In this document: positions 41,744-50,505 of the stretch, piece after piece
How positions within the stretch are numbered: position 1 is the first letter of the stretch
Layout: each line of letters starts with the position of its first letter
DNA from: Leisingera sp. SS27
Lineage (GTDB): Bacteria > Pseudomonadota > Alphaproteobacteria > Rhodobacterales > Rhodobacteraceae
Assembly (NCBI RefSeq): GCF_028368855.1
Contig: NZ_JAQNCY010000004.1
Location: 310,001-374,000, forward strand
Direction: 5' to 3'
Length of the DNA stretch: 64,000 bases
The notes under the pieces: model-generated
What the model saw: only the letters and a program-made list of their open reading frames with translations
Database searches by the model: none
What the model was told of the DNA's origin: nothing
Translations under genes and position numbers: made by a program

Positions 41744-42844
41744 TTACCCCATCAGCCCCGGATTAAGAATGCCGCGCGGATCGAATTGCCGCCGCAGCCC
41801 GTCGGAAACGGCCGCCAGGGGACCGGGCTGCGGCTGGAACACGCCGAGCCGCGCCCGGGTCTCCTGCGCGGCGCGCACCAGCGTGGCATGGCCCGGCACA
41901 TTGATCCGGTTTCGCAGCTCCGTCCCAGCGGGGACAAGCGCCCAGATCAGCCCGCCACCCCAGTCGAACTGCAACGCCTCTGCCTCCAGATGCGGCACCA
42001 GCTCCACCGCATCCGTGGGCTTAACCGAAATCCTCCAGACATCGCCATCCCGTCCCTGGAAAGCCGCAACATCCCTGATGCCCCGCCACAGGCTTTCTGC
42101 ATCCTCCTGCACCTCCGCCATGGCAAAGGGCGACAGCAGCTTGACCAGCTCCGCGCTGCGGTAGGCAGCGGAGTCCCGGAACCCCTCCACCCGGATATGC
42201 GCCTGATAGGTTTCCGCATCATAGGCCGCGCCGGTCACGTCATAAGGGGAGCCCAGCGCCGCGGACATCGCCCGCACCGCCCCCGGCTGGTCGAGGCCGG
42301 TCAGGGTCACGGTGGCGGCGGCTTCAGCCCGCGGCAGCACCTTCAGCGCGACTTCCGTCAGCACCCCTAGGGTGCCATGCGCGCCGCACATCAGCTTGAC
42401 CAGGTCATAGCCGGTCACGTTTTTCATCACCCGGCCGCCGTTCTTGACCACCTGGCCGGCCCCATCCACGAACCGCACCCCCAGAAGGTGGTCCCGCGCG
42501 GCACCTGCTTGGATCCGCCGGGGGCCAGAGACATTGGCGGCAATCACGCCACCGATGGTCGGCGCGCCGTCTGTGCCCAAAAGCCCGCGGTGGTCCATCG
42601 GCTCAACCGCCAGCCGCTGGTTTTCCTTGGCCAGCAGCGCCTCCACCTCGGCCACCGGGGTGCCTGCCCTGACCACCAGTGTCAGCGCTCCGGGCTCATA
42701 CAGCTCCACCCCGGACACCCCCCGGGTGCTCAGAACTTCCCCGTCCACCGCCAGCCCGCGGGTGCCGCCGCCTTGGATACACAGCGGCCCGCTTGCGCCT
42801 GCAATGGCCTCGGCCAGCTCGGCCTCGCTCCCTGGTGTCATCAT
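41744..42844 (-). CDS. glcE: Glycolate oxidase FAD-binding subunit
   Basis: A 366-residue FAD-binding_4 protein, the GlcE subunit of glycolate dehydrogenase. The FAD-binding segments ADVxxPL-like GTDGAPTIGGVIAANVSGPRRIQAGAARDHLLGVRFVDGAGQVVKNGGRVMKNVTGYDLVKL are present. Three ATGs lie close together (42850, 42844, 42841); 42844 is best spaced from GGAAAG. The start region overlaps a family-1 dispersed repeat, whose end supplies the ribosome-binding site. It is the middle gene of glcDEF. Confidence 0.93.
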   Translation of the reverse strand: MMTPGSEAELAEAIAGASGPLCIQGGGTRGLAVDGEVLSTRGVSGVELYEPGALTLVVRAGTPVAEVEALLAKENQRLAVEPMDHRGLLGTDGAPTIGGVIAANVSGPRRIQAGAARDHLLGVRFVDGAGQVVKNGGRVMKNVTGYDLVKLMCGAHGTLGVLTEVALKVLPRAEAAATVTLTGLDQPGAVRAMSAALGSPYDVTGAAYDAETYQAHIRVEGFRDSAAYRSAELVKLLSPFAMAEVQEDAESLWRGIRDVAAFQGRDGDVWRISVKPTDAVELVPHLEAEALQFDWGGGLIWALVPAGTELRNRINVPGHATLVRAAQETRARLGVFQPQPGPLAAVSDGLRRQFDPRGILNPGLMG

Positions 42845-42845
42845 T

Positions 42846-42872
42846 TTCATCTTTCCGGAAATACTCTGGGGG
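42846..42872 (-). repeat. Dispersed repeat family 1, supplying the glcE ribosome-binding site
   Basis: Read on the minus strand: CCCCCAGAGTATTT, CCGG, then AAAGATGAA. The AAAG/ATG end of the element carries the ribosome-binding site and the first candidate start codon of glcE. A GGGGGC-GA-GCCCCC hairpin lies just upstream. Confidence 0.5.
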
Positions 42873-42890
42873 TTTGGGGGCTCGCCCCCA

Positions 42891-44339
42891 TCACTCGGCA
42901 GCCAACGCGACGGCCCGGCGGCCTTCGGTCACAGACAGCGGGAACACCTTGGCGGGGTTCAGGAGCCACTTGGGGTCAAACACATCCTTGACCTTCAGCT
43001 GCGCCTCCAGATCCGCCGCGCTGTACTGGTGCAGCATCAGGTCGCGTTTCTCGATCCCCACGCCATGCTCACCGGTCAGGCAGCCGCCGGCCTCAACGCA
43101 GAGCTTCAGGATCTCGGCACCAAAGGCTTCGCAGGTTTCCAGATCGCCGGGCTTGTTGGCATCAAACAGGATCAAGGGGTGCATATTGCCGTCGCCCGCG
43201 TGGAACACATTGGCCACGTCCAGCCCGAACTCCTTGCTCATCTCACCAATCCGGCGCAGCACAAAGGGCAGTGAGGACACCGGGATGGTCCCGTCCAGGC
43301 ACATGTAATCGTTGATCTGGCCCATGGCGCCAAAAGCTGACTTGCGGCCCAGCCAGATGCGCGCGGCTTCATCGGCATCGCCCGCCTCGCGCAGCTCCAC
43401 CGGGTTGTGGGAGCGGGCGATCTCCGTAATCAGCCCCAGCTGGTGATCGATTTCCGCTTCGCTGCCCTCGACCTCGATGATCAGCAGCGCCTCGCACATC
43501 GGGTAACCCGCCTTGGCAAAGGCCTCGCAGGCCTCAATGCAGGGGCGGTCCATGAATTCAATGGCCACCGGAAGCACGCCTGCCTTGATAATGTCCGATA
43601 CGCAGGCGCCGGCCACCTCGTTGCTGTCGTAGCCGATCAGAACGGGACGCGCGCCTTCAGGTTTGCGCAGAATGCGCAGGGTGGCCTCTGTCACCACCCC
43701 CAGCTGCCCCTCGCTGCCGCAGATCACGCCCAAGAGGTCCAGCCCGCCCGCATCCAGATGCGCGCCGCCGATCTCCGCCACGGTGCCGTCCATCATCACC
43801 ATGGTGACGCCCAGCAGGTTGTTGGTCGTGACCCCGTATTTCAGGCAATGCGCCCCGCCGGAGTTCATTGCAATATTGCCGGCAATGGCGCAGGCCAGCT
43901 GCGAGGACGGATCCGGCGCATAGAAGAATTCCTCTTCCTCCACTGCACCGGAGACGCTCAGATTGGTGCGCCCGGTCTGCACCCGGATGATGCGGTTCTC
44001 AAAATCCGTCTCCAGCACCTCATTCATCCGCGCCACACCCAGTATGACGCAATCCGCCGTCGGCAGCGCCCCGCCCGCCAGCGAGGTCCCGGCTCCGCGC
44101 GGAACCACCGGCACGCCCTCGTCGTGGCAAATCCGCAGCACGTCAGAGACTTCCTGGGTGCTGCGCGGCAGCACCGCCAGCAAAGGCGGGCATCTGTAGG
44201 CAGTGAGCGCGTCGCATTCGTATGCGCGCGTCTCTGCCTCCTCCTGTATCACCGCATCCGCGGGCAGCACGGCAAGCAGACGCTCTGCAAGCCGCGCCTT
44301 GCGGGCCAGAATGGCGGGGTTCGGGGATGGCATCTCCAT
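42891..44339 (-). CDS. glcD: Glycolate oxidase catalytic subunit
   Basis: A 482-residue FAD-linked oxidase, the catalytic GlcD subunit of glycolate dehydrogenase. The FAD-binding domain has PVVPRGAGTSLAGGALPTADCVILGVARMN and ACAIAGNIAMNSGGAHCLKYGVTTNNLLGV; the C-terminal domain has NVFHAGDGNMHPLILFD and GCLTGEHGVGIEKRDLM. ATG 44339 follows AGGAG. It is the first gene of glcDEF; a perfect palindrome lies 14 nt upstream of the start. Glyoxylate formed here feeds central carbon metabolism. Confidence 0.96.
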   Translation of the reverse strand: MEMPSPNPAILARKARLAERLLAVLPADAVIQEEAETRAYECDALTAYRCPPLLAVLPRSTQEVSDVLRICHDEGVPVVPRGAGTSLAGGALPTADCVILGVARMNEVLETDFENRIIRVQTGRTNLSVSGAVEEEEFFYAPDPSSQLACAIAGNIAMNSGGAHCLKYGVTTNNLLGVTMVMMDGTVAEIGGAHLDAGGLDLLGVICGSEGQLGVVTEATLRILRKPEGARPVLIGYDSNEVAGACVSDIIKAGVLPVAIEFMDRPCIEACEAFAKAGYPMCEALLIIEVEGSEAEIDHQLGLITEIARSHNPVELREAGDADEAARIWLGRKSAFGAMGQINDYMCLDGTIPVSSLPFVLRRIGEMSKEFGLDVANVFHAGDGNMHPLILFDANKPGDLETCEAFGAEILKLCVEAGGCLTGEHGVGIEKRDLMLHQYSAADLEAQLKVKDVFDPKWLLNPAKVFPLSVTEGRRAVALAAE

Positions 44340-44352
44340 CGGGCTCTCCTCT

Positions 44353-44373
44353 TTGGTAAGATAATATTACCAA
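44353..44373. promoter_or_regulatory. Palindromic operator between glcD and the DUF599 gene
   Basis: Perfect 7-bp arms TTGGTAA (44353-44359) and TTACCAA (44367-44373) with a 7-bp spacer. GntR/FadR-family regulators such as GlcC and PdhR recognise TTGGT...ACCAA-type sites, so a GlcC-like regulator is the natural candidate. No such regulator gene is in the window. Confidence 0.6.
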
Positions 44374-44419
44374 TTTGCCCGCTCTGGCAAGTCCCGGATC
44401 GCCGCGGTAGGGTCAGCCC

Positions 44420-45142
44420 ATGATCTGGACCACCCGCTTTGCACAATTTTCCTACTTCGACCTCGCCGCTGTGACCCTGCTGATTGCAGGCTGGCTGTGG
44501 ATCGGCTGGCGGATCGAAAACCCGCCCTCGGGGCGGCCTTCGGTGTCCTTGCTGATGGAGGATTTCCGGCGCGACTGGATGAAGCGGATGGTGGAGCGCG
44601 ACCCGCGGATCTTTGACGCCCAGCTGGCCGGCAACCTGCGCCAGGCCACCGCCTTCTTTGCCTCTGCCGCGATGATCGCCATCGGCGGCGGGCTGGCGCT
44701 GATCGGCAATACCGAGCAACTGGCAGGTGTTGCCGAAGACCTGATCCAGGACAGCGCCCCGGCCTTCGTCTGGGAGGTCAAGATCCTGGTGGTGCTTCTG
44801 CTTTTGTCCAATGCCTTTCTGAAATTTGTCTGGTCGCATCGGCTGTTCGGCTATTGCGCGGTGCTGATGGCAGCGGTGCCCAACGATCCCGCCCACGATC
44901 TCGCCTACCCCCGCGCCGCGCAGGCGGCGGAAATCAGCATCACCGCCGCGCGCAGCTTCAACCGCGGCATGCGGTCAACCTATTTCGCGCTGGCCGCCGT
45001 GGCCTGGCTGGCGGGCGCCCTGCCGTTGGGCGCGGCGGCACTGATCACCATTGCCGTGCTGTACCGGCGCGAGTTTGCCTCCAACTCCCGCCGGATCCTG
45101 CAGCGCATCCCGCCCGAAAGCAGCGGGGACACGGTTTCGTGA
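44420..45142 (+). CDS. DUF599 family membrane protein
   Basis: A 240-residue inner-membrane protein of the DUF599 family. Four hydrophobic segments are visible (about 13-31, 78-96, 118-138 and 192-215), with a conserved cytoplasmic part (RRDWMKRMVERDPRIFDAQLAGNLRQATAFFASAAM) after the first. The C-terminal tail is basic. ATG 44420 has AGGG upstream. It is divergent from glcDEF and followed immediately by a small secreted-protein gene. The function is not known. Confidence 0.85.
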   Translation: MIWTTRFAQFSYFDLAAVTLLIAGWLWIGWRIENPPSGRPSVSLLMEDFRRDWMKRMVERDPRIFDAQLAGNLRQATAFFASAAMIAIGGGLALIGNTEQLAGVAEDLIQDSAPAFVWEVKILVVLLLLSNAFLKFVWSHRLFGYCAVLMAAVPNDPAHDLAYPRAAQAAEISITAARSFNRGMRSTYFALAAVAWLAGALPLGAAALITIAVLYRREFASNSRRILQRIPPESSGDTVS

Positions 45143-45177
45143 CCGCGCTGCAGTCTCTGCAAAGCTATGGTGCGGGC

Positions 45178-45534
45178 ATGAAACACCTGCTTCTGACCTG
45201 CGCACTCAGCACTGCCGCTCTGCCCGCCCTTGCGGATGAACCGGTGATAGAGAACGCCACCGCCCGCCAATCCGGCGGCAGCTGGACCTTCAGCGTCACC
45301 CTGTCCCACCCGGATACCGGATGGGAGCATTACGCCGATGGCTGGCGGGTGCTGGACATGGACGGGAATGAATTGGGCCTGCGGGTGCTGGCCCATCCGC
45401 ACGAGCATGAGCAGCCCTTCACCCGGTCCCTCGGCGGCGTGAAGGTCCCGGAGGGAATAACCCGGGTGCAGATCCAGGCCCGCTGCCTGGTGGACGGCTG
45501 GGGCCAGGACACCTACGTCCTCACCCTGCCCTGA
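45178..45534 (+). CDS. Small secreted hypothetical protein
   Basis: A 118-residue protein with a signal peptide (MKHLLLTCALSTAALPALA, cleavage near residue 19) and a mature beta-rich domain (SWTFSVTLSHPDTGWEHYADGWRVLDMDGNELGLRVLAHPHEHEQPFTRSL) that looks like a small immunoglobulin-like fold. Its HPHEHEQ cluster could bind metal. ATG 45178 begins the signal peptide; an in-frame GTG at 45139 overlaps the DUF599 stop. It is likely co-transcribed with DUF599 and converges with rlmH. No named family is recognised. Confidence 0.7.
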   Translation: MKHLLLTCALSTAALPALADEPVIENATARQSGGSWTFSVTLSHPDTGWEHYADGWRVLDMDGNELGLRVLAHPHEHEQPFTRSLGGVKVPEGITRVQIQARCLVDGWGQDTYVLTLP

Positions 45535-45535
45535 C

Positions 45536-45568
45536 CATCTTCTTTGAAAAGATACTCCCGCCGGAGCC
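45536..45568 (-). repeat. Dispersed repeat family 1
   Basis: Read on the minus strand: GGCTCCGGCGGGAGTATCTTTT followed by AAAGAAGATG. It fills the gap between two convergent genes. Confidence 0.65.
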
Positions 45569-45586
45569 ATGCGACATAAGGCGCCT

Positions 45587-46057
45587 TCAGACCCGGTGGT
45601 AGGGACTGCCCGCCAGGATGGTCGCAGCGCGGTAGATCTGCTCCGCCAGCATCACCCGCACCAGCATATGCGGCCAGACCATCTTGCCGAAGGAAATCGA
45701 GAAATCGGCCTCGGCCCGCAACGAAGGGTCGATCCCGTCCGCGCCGCCGATGATCAGCGCCAGGTCCTGACGGCCGCTGTCACGCCAGCCGGCCAGCTTG
45801 TCCGCAAAATCGGGGGAGGAGAGCAGCTTGCCGCGCTCGTCCAGGGTGCAGATCACCGCGCCCTTGGGCAGCGCCTTGCGCAGCAAAACGGCCTCCGCCG
45901 CCATGCCTGCATTTTTCTTGTCCTCGATCTCCACCACCCGCGCAGGCCCCAGACCCAGCGCGCGGCCGGTCCGGTCGAACCGGGTCAGGTAATCGTCGAT
46001 GAGGGATTTTTCCGGGCCTGAGCGCAGACGCCCGGCCGCACAGATATGCAGACGCAT
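45587..46057 (-). CDS. rlmH: 23S rRNA (pseudouridine-1915-N3)-methyltransferase RlmH
   Basis: A 156-residue SPOUT methyltransferase that methylates pseudouridine 1915 in helix 69 of 23S rRNA. The C-terminal trefoil knot is recognisable: LALIIGGADGIDPSLRAEADFSISFGKMVWPHMLVRVMLAEQIYRAATILAGSPYHR. The family C-terminus GxPYHR is intact. It follows rsfS on the same strand after 76 nt containing a strong hairpin (GGCCCGC/GCGGGCC); rsfS-rlmH is a very common gene pair. Confidence 0.97.
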   Translation of the reverse strand: MRLHICAAGRLRSGPEKSLIDDYLTRFDRTGRALGLGPARVVEIEDKKNAGMAAEAVLLRKALPKGAVICTLDERGKLLSSPDFADKLAGWRDSGRQDLALIIGGADGIDPSLRAEADFSISFGKMVWPHMLVRVMLAEQIYRAATILAGSPYHRV

Positions 46058-46133
46058 GTCAGTCCTGACTTTAGCGGGCCTGAAGCACTCCGGCCCGCAC
46101 GCTTGCGCGGGCCTGCATCAAATCAGACTTGGA

Positions 46134-46505
46134 TCAGCTCTCCGCGGCCGGTGCTTCCGCGGTGCCTGCGGGTATCCACATCTTCTCGAGCTGGTAGAAC
46201 TCGCGCACTTCCGGGCGGAAGATATGGACGATCACATCACCGGAATCGATCAGCACCCAGTCGCCGGCATCCTTGCCTTCGACCTTGCAGCTGATCCGGT
46301 ATTCCTGCTTGAGCCGGTCGGTCAGCTTTTCCGCCATCGCAGCGACCTGACGGGTGGAGCGGCCCGAGGCCAGCACCATGTAATCGCCGATAGAGGTCTT
46401 GCCGCGCAGGTCGATCTGCACAACATCTTCGGCTTTGTCATCGCTGAGTGAGGAGAGAATCCGCTCCAGCAGCTGTTCGCTGGTGGGCTGGGACTGGGCG
46501 GCCAT
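46134..46505 (-). CDS. rsfS: Ribosomal silencing factor RsfS
   Basis: A 123-residue RsfS (YbeB/Iojap), which binds ribosomal protein L14 and blocks subunit joining under starvation. The core is KAEDVVQIDLRGKTSIGDYMVLASGRSTRQVAAMAEKLTDRLKQ ... GDWVLIDSGDVIVHIFRPEVREFYQLEKMW. The ATG 46505 overlaps, as TGATG, the stop of an 18-codon open frame that carries the strong AAGGAGG site, so translation may be coupled to it. It precedes rlmH in the usual order. The C-terminal Ala/Glu tail is variable. Confidence 0.95.
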   Translation of the reverse strand: MAAQSQPTSEQLLERILSSLSDDKAEDVVQIDLRGKTSIGDYMVLASGRSTRQVAAMAEKLTDRLKQEYRISCKVEGKDAGDWVLIDSGDVIVHIFRPEVREFYQLEKMWIPAGTAEAPAAES

Positions 46506-46561
46506 CACGGCTGCCCCATTAACAGCGGCATCCGCCGCTTGAGGTACGGGTGACAGGACAT
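46505..46561 (-). CDS. Short upstream open frame coupled to rsfS (18 codons)
   Basis: ATG 46561 lies 2 nt after a perfect AAGGAGG and opens an 18-codon frame (MSCHPYLKRRMPLLMGQP). Its TGA stop overlaps the rsfS ATG as TGATG. rsfS itself has no Shine-Dalgarno of its own. This may be a leader peptide for translational coupling; alternatively it may reflect a short frameshift in the sequence. Confidence 0.4.
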   Translation of the reverse strand: MSCHPYLKRRMPLLMGQP

Positions 46562-46671
46562 AGTCCTCCTTGCAACGCGCCGCCTAGCCCCGGCGCCGGG
46601 CCTGTTAATAATGTAGCAACCGGGTGGTAAATTTTCAATGAAACCCGCCCCGGCGATGCAAGCCCTGTGCT

Positions 46672-48048
46672 TTATCCGTCATCGCCGCCGGGTGCAACCC
46701 TCACCGGCAGCGGGTCGTTCAGCATGCGCACCTCGCGCTGCGGGAACGGGATAGAGATGCCCTGATCCTGGAACGCATCCCACAGCGCCAGATAGACATT
46801 GCCGCGGATATTGGTCAGGCCGCCTGTGGGATCGTCGATCCAGAACCGCAGCACATAATCGACGCTGCTGTCGCCAAAGCCGGTGATGTGGCAGACCGGC
46901 TTCTTGCTGCCGTACTGCAGCACCCGCTGGACGCTGGACGCGGCCTCAATCGCGATTTTGCGGACCTGGTGAGGGTCGTCGCCATAGCCGGTGCCGAAGG
47001 TCAGATCCAGTCGCACATATTTGTCGGAGTGCGACCAGTTCACCACCTGGGTGGTGATCAGGTCCTCGTTCGGGATCAGGTATTCACGCCCGTCGCGGGT
47101 CACGACGGAGACATAGCGCGCGCCCAGCGCATTGATCCAGCCGAAGGTGTCACCGAGGCTGATCACATCCCCCGGCTTGATCGATTTATCCAGCAGGATG
47201 ATCAGGCCAGACACCAGATTCGACACCACCTTCTGCAGGCCAAAGCCCAGACCCACGCCGATAGCGCCGGACAGCACCGCCAGGCCAGTGAGGTCGATGC
47301 CGATCGCCTTGAGCCCGATAAAGAAGGCGCCGCCGAACAGCAGGATCTGCGCCAGCTTTGCGCCCAATACCTGCATCGACGGGGAGATGTCGGAATTGGC
47401 ACGGATCCGGTTCGCCGCCACCTGCGAGATCACGCGCGCCAGTGTGAGCATCACACCCAGGATCACCACCGCCTGAACCACCAGATACAGCGAAATCCGG
47501 AGATCGCCGAAGTCGATGGCGACGCCGTCCAGCAGATGTATCGCCTCTTCGGTGATGCCCAGAATGCGCAGGGTGATCCATGTCCAGGCCCCGTATTTCA
47601 CAAGGTTGCGCAACAGCGGGTTGCCGACCAGCCGGGTGGCAAAGGCGACGATCAGCCAGGCCAGGGACAGGTTTGCCACCACGCCCAGCAGGCGTGACCG
47701 GCTGGGCCAGGTCACCTCCTGCATGATCAGGACAACCATCCAGATCAGCAGCACAAACAGGATGCCCCGGATCCGCTTGTGCACCACCAGCCCGGCCCGG
47801 ATCCGCCAGCGCGGCCAGCCTTCGCGTGCGCGCAGCCAGTCATGAAAAGCGCTCTTCACCGGCCGCGCGATCAATGCGGCAAGCACAAAGACCGCCAGCA
47901 CGATCCCCGCCTGATAGGCGTTCCAGGGCCTCAGCAGCAGCTCAACGCCCTGCGCCGCCAGCGCCCACAACTGCTGGCCAAGCTCCAGCGCCTCGGCGGT
48001 GCTTTCGGCAATCGCGTCCCTGGGTGGTGTCTGCTCTTCCGGCTCCAT
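46672..48048 (-). CDS. MscS-family mechanosensitive channel
   Basis: A 458-residue inner-membrane channel of the MscS superfamily that releases solutes on hypo-osmotic shock. Six or so helices precede the pore helix GLAVLSGAIGVGLGFGLQKVVSNLVSGLIILLDKSIKPGDVI, which is typical of MscS; the beta domain (GWINALGARYVSVVTRDGREYLIPNEDLI) and the C-terminal alpha/beta vestibule follow. ATG 48048 follows GGGGGCG; the open frame upstream is not family-like. The extra N-terminal helices make it larger than E. coli MscS. It is divergent from leuC. Confidence 0.92.
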   Translation of the reverse strand: MEPEEQTPPRDAIAESTAEALELGQQLWALAAQGVELLLRPWNAYQAGIVLAVFVLAALIARPVKSAFHDWLRAREGWPRWRIRAGLVVHKRIRGILFVLLIWMVVLIMQEVTWPSRSRLLGVVANLSLAWLIVAFATRLVGNPLLRNLVKYGAWTWITLRILGITEEAIHLLDGVAIDFGDLRISLYLVVQAVVILGVMLTLARVISQVAANRIRANSDISPSMQVLGAKLAQILLFGGAFFIGLKAIGIDLTGLAVLSGAIGVGLGFGLQKVVSNLVSGLIILLDKSIKPGDVISLGDTFGWINALGARYVSVVTRDGREYLIPNEDLITTQVVNWSHSDKYVRLDLTFGTGYGDDPHQVRKIAIEAASSVQRVLQYGSKKPVCHITGFGDSSVDYVLRFWIDDPTGGLTNIRGNVYLALWDAFQDQGISIPFPQREVRMLNDPLPVRVAPGGDDG

Positions 48049-48150
48049 CGCGCGCCCCCTTTTTTCTGCCAGTGTGCCGCCGGGATGCGCCCGGATCAAG
48101 GCAGGAGCGGTCCTGCCCGGCTCTCCCGCCGGCAGGAAAAGGCACCGGCC

Positions 48151-48194
48151 GGTGCACAAGGGGTGTACAGGGGGTGCACGCCGGGTGCCGCGCG
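48151..48194. repeat. 11-bp tandem repeat with GTGCAC/GTGTAC cores
   Basis: Four consecutive 11-bp units begin with GGTG(C/T): GGTGCACAAGG, GGTGTACAGGG, GGTGCACGCCG, GGTGCCGCGCG. The phase of about one helical turn suggests cooperative protein binding. GGTGTACAGGGGGTGCACG recurs exactly at 33548-33566. Confidence 0.55.
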
Positions 48195-48272
48195 GTCTGA
48201 GCGGGGCGGGCTTTCTGTTCCGCCCTTAGAACGAATCTTGATTGCCGGCCCGCCGGGATGTATCTGACAGCC

Positions 48273-48371
48273 ATGACCCTCGTATTGGCGCAAAAGATCG
48301 AACTGCAAGACCGCGCGCGGCTGCGCGAACGGTTCTTTGGCGCCGCCCGCACGGTCCTGGCGCGCCTATAA
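48273..48371 (+). CDS. Possible 32-residue small protein upstream of leuC
   Basis: An ATG-to-TAA frame encoding a basic amphipathic peptide that begins [20 protein letters not shown] and ends in ARTVLARL. There is no convincing Shine-Dalgarno sequence, and it is shorter than known families. It is listed because it is the only coherent frame in the region and ends 53 nt before leuC. Confidence 0.25.
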   Translation: MTLVLAQKIELQDRARLRERFFGAARTVLARL

Positions 48372-48424
48372 GGTGCTTGCCCAGCCCAAAGCCAGCATAC
48401 CCAATACATCACGGGAGAGGACCC

Positions 48425-49828
48425 ATGTCCCCCAAGACACTCTATGACAAGATCTGGGATGCGCATGTTGCGCATGAAGCAGAGGACGGCACCAGCCTGC
48501 TCTATATCGACCGCCACCTGGTCCACGAAGTGACCAGCCCGCAGGCGTTCGAAGGCCTGCGCATGGCCGGCCGCAAGGTGCACGCGCCCGAGAAGACCAT
48601 CGCGGTGCCGGACCACAACGTGCCGACCACGCTCGACCGCGCCAAGGGCATCGAGAATGAGGAAAGCCGCATCCAGGTCGAGGCGCTCGACAAGAACGCC
48701 CGCGAATTCGGGGTGCACTACTACCCGGTGGATGACATCCGCCAGGGCATCGTGCACATCGTCGGCCCGGAACAGGGCTGGACCCTGCCCGGCATGACCG
48801 TGGTCTGCGGCGACAGCCACACCGCCACTCATGGTGCGTTTGGCGCATTGGCGCATGGCATCGGCACCTCCGAGGTGGAACACGTGCTGGCGACCCAGAC
48901 GCTGATCCAGAAGAAGTCCAAGAACATGAAGGTGGAGATCACCGGAAAGCTGAAGCCGGGTGTGACCGCCAAGGACATCACCCTGGCCGTGATCGGCGAG
49001 ACCGGCACCGCCGGCGGCACCGGCTATGTCATCGAATACTGCGGCGAAGCAATCCGCGATCTGTCGATGGAAGGCCGCATGACCGTCTGCAACATGGCAA
49101 TCGAAGGCGGCGCCCGTGCCGGCCTGATCGCGCCGGACGAGACCACCTTTGAATATGTCAAAGGCCGCCCGCACGCCCCCAAGGGCGCCCAGTGGGAAGC
49201 GGCGCTGAACTGGTGGAAGACGCTTTACACCGACGAAGGCGCGCATTTCGACAAGGTGATCACCCTCAAAGGGGAAGACATCCAGCCGGTCGTGACCTGG
49301 GGCACCTCGCCCGAAGACGTGCTGCCGATCACCGGCGTCGTCCCTGCGCCCGAAGACTTTGAGGGCGGCAAGGTCGAGGCGGCGCGGCGCTCGATCGAGT
49401 ACATGGGCCTGACCCCCGGCCAGAAGCTGACCGATATCGAGATCGACACCGTATTCATCGGTTCCTGCACCAACGGCCGCATCGAAGATCTGCGCGCCGT
49501 GGCCAAAGTGGTGAAGGGCAAGAAGATCAAGGACGGCATGCGCGCCATGATCGTTCCGGGTTCCGGCCTGGTGCGGGCGCAAGCCGAGGAAGAAGGCCTG
49601 GCCGAGATCTTTGAAGCCGCCGGTTTCGAGTGGCGCCTTGCGGGCTGCTCCATGTGCCTGGCGATGAACCCCGACCAGCTGGCCCCGGAAGAGCGTTGCG
49701 CCGCAACCTCGAACCGGAACTTTGAAGGCCGCCAGGGCTACAAGGGCCGCACCCATCTGGTGTCCCCCGCCATGGCTGCCGCCGCTGCCCTGACCGGCAA
49801 GCTGACCGACGTGCGCGAGCTGATGTAA
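48425..49828 (+). CDS. leuC: 3-isopropylmalate dehydratase large subunit
   Basis: A 467-residue LeuC that, with LeuD, isomerises 2-isopropylmalate to 3-isopropylmalate in leucine synthesis. The aconitase-type [4Fe-4S] ligands are in [14 protein letters not shown] and [12 protein letters not shown], and [33 protein letters not shown] is the family signature. ATG 48425 follows GGGAGAGG; the open frame upstream is not family-like. leuD starts 12 nt after it. Length is normal for the family. Confidence 0.97.
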   Translation: MSPKTLYDKIWDAHVAHEAEDGTSLLYIDRHLVHEVTSPQAFEGLRMAGRKVHAPEKTIAVPDHNVPTTLDRAKGIENEESRIQVEALDKNAREFGVHYYPVDDIRQGIVHIVGPEQGWTLPGMTVVCGDSHTATHGAFGALAHGIGTSEVEHVLATQTLIQKKSKNMKVEITGKLKPGVTAKDITLAVIGETGTAGGTGYVIEYCGEAIRDLSMEGRMTVCNMAIEGGARAGLIAPDETTFEYVKGRPHAPKGAQWEAALNWWKTLYTDEGAHFDKVITLKGEDIQPVVTWGTSPEDVLPITGVVPAPEDFEGGKVEAARRSIEYMGLTPGQKLTDIEIDTVFIGSCTNGRIEDLRAVAKVVKGKKIKDGMRAMIVPGSGLVRAQAEEEGLAEIFEAAGFEWRLAGCSMCLAMNPDQLAPEERCAATSNRNFEGRQGYKGRTHLVSPAMAAAAALTGKLTDVRELM

Positions 49829-49840
49829 GGAGCCAGAAGC

Positions 49841-50446
49841 ATGGAAAAATTCACCAAGATCCAAGGCGTCGCGGCCCCCATGCCGCTGGTTAACATCGAC
49901 ACCGACATGATCATTCCGAAGGTGTTCCTGAAGTCGATCCAGCGCACCGGGTTCGGCAAGAACCTGTTTGACGAGATGCGCTATAACCGCGACGGCACCG
50001 AGATCGAGGATTTCGTGCTGAACAAACCGCAGTACCGCAGCGCCGAGATCCTGATCGCGGGCGACAACTTCGGCTGCGGCTCCTCGCGCGAGCATGCGCC
50101 CTGGGCGATTGCCGACTTCGGAATCAAGTGCATCGTGTCGACCTCCTTTGCCGACATCTTCTTCAACAACAGCTTCAAGAACGGCATCCTGCCGATCGTG
50201 CTGCCGCAGGAGCAGGTCGATGTGCTGATGAAGGACGCGGAAAAGGGTGCCAACGCCCGTATGACCGTGGACCTGGAAGCGCAGGAGATCACCACTTCCG
50301 ACGGCGAAGTGATCAGCTTCGAGGTGGACGCCTTCAAGAAGCATTGCCTGCTGAACGGTCTGGACGACATCGGCCTGACCATGGAAAAGGCCGACTCGAT
50401 CAAGTCCTTCGAGGACAAGGCCGCGCAAGAGCGTCCCTGGGTCTGA
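49841..50446 (+). CDS. leuD: 3-isopropylmalate dehydratase small subunit
   Basis: A 201-residue LeuD, the swivelling domain subunit that completes the isopropylmalate isomerase with LeuC. The family motifs [31 protein letters not shown] and [42 protein letters not shown] are intact. GGAG precedes ATG 49841 at good distance. It is co-transcribed with leuC and ends at a terminator. Confidence 0.97.
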   Translation: MEKFTKIQGVAAPMPLVNIDTDMIIPKVFLKSIQRTGFGKNLFDEMRYNRDGTEIEDFVLNKPQYRSAEILIAGDNFGCGSSREHAPWAIADFGIKCIVSTSFADIFFNNSFKNGILPIVLPQEQVDVLMKDAEKGANARMTVDLEAQEITTSDGEVISFEVDAFKKHCLLNGLDDIGLTMEKADSIKSFEDKAAQERPWV

Positions 50447-50473
50447 TCCCCGCCGGACTGCCGGAACATTGGA

Positions 50474-50505
50474 AGCCGCCCTGCCTTGGGGCGGTTTTCT
50501 TTTTG
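50474..50505 (+). terminator. Rho-independent terminator of leuCD
   Basis: Stem CCGCCC / GGGCGG (50476-50481 and 50489-50494) is followed by TTTTCTTTTT, 29 nt after the leuD stop. It separates leuCD from the next genes. Confidence 0.85.

Larger units (their letters stand above)
48049..48424. other. Intergenic region between the MscS channel gene and leuC
   Basis: 376 bases. It holds a four-unit 11-bp tandem repeat (48151-48194), a possible 32-codon open frame (48273-48371) and the leuC ribosome-binding site GGGAGAGG. No leucine-rich leader peptide typical of attenuation was recognised. Confidence 0.45.
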
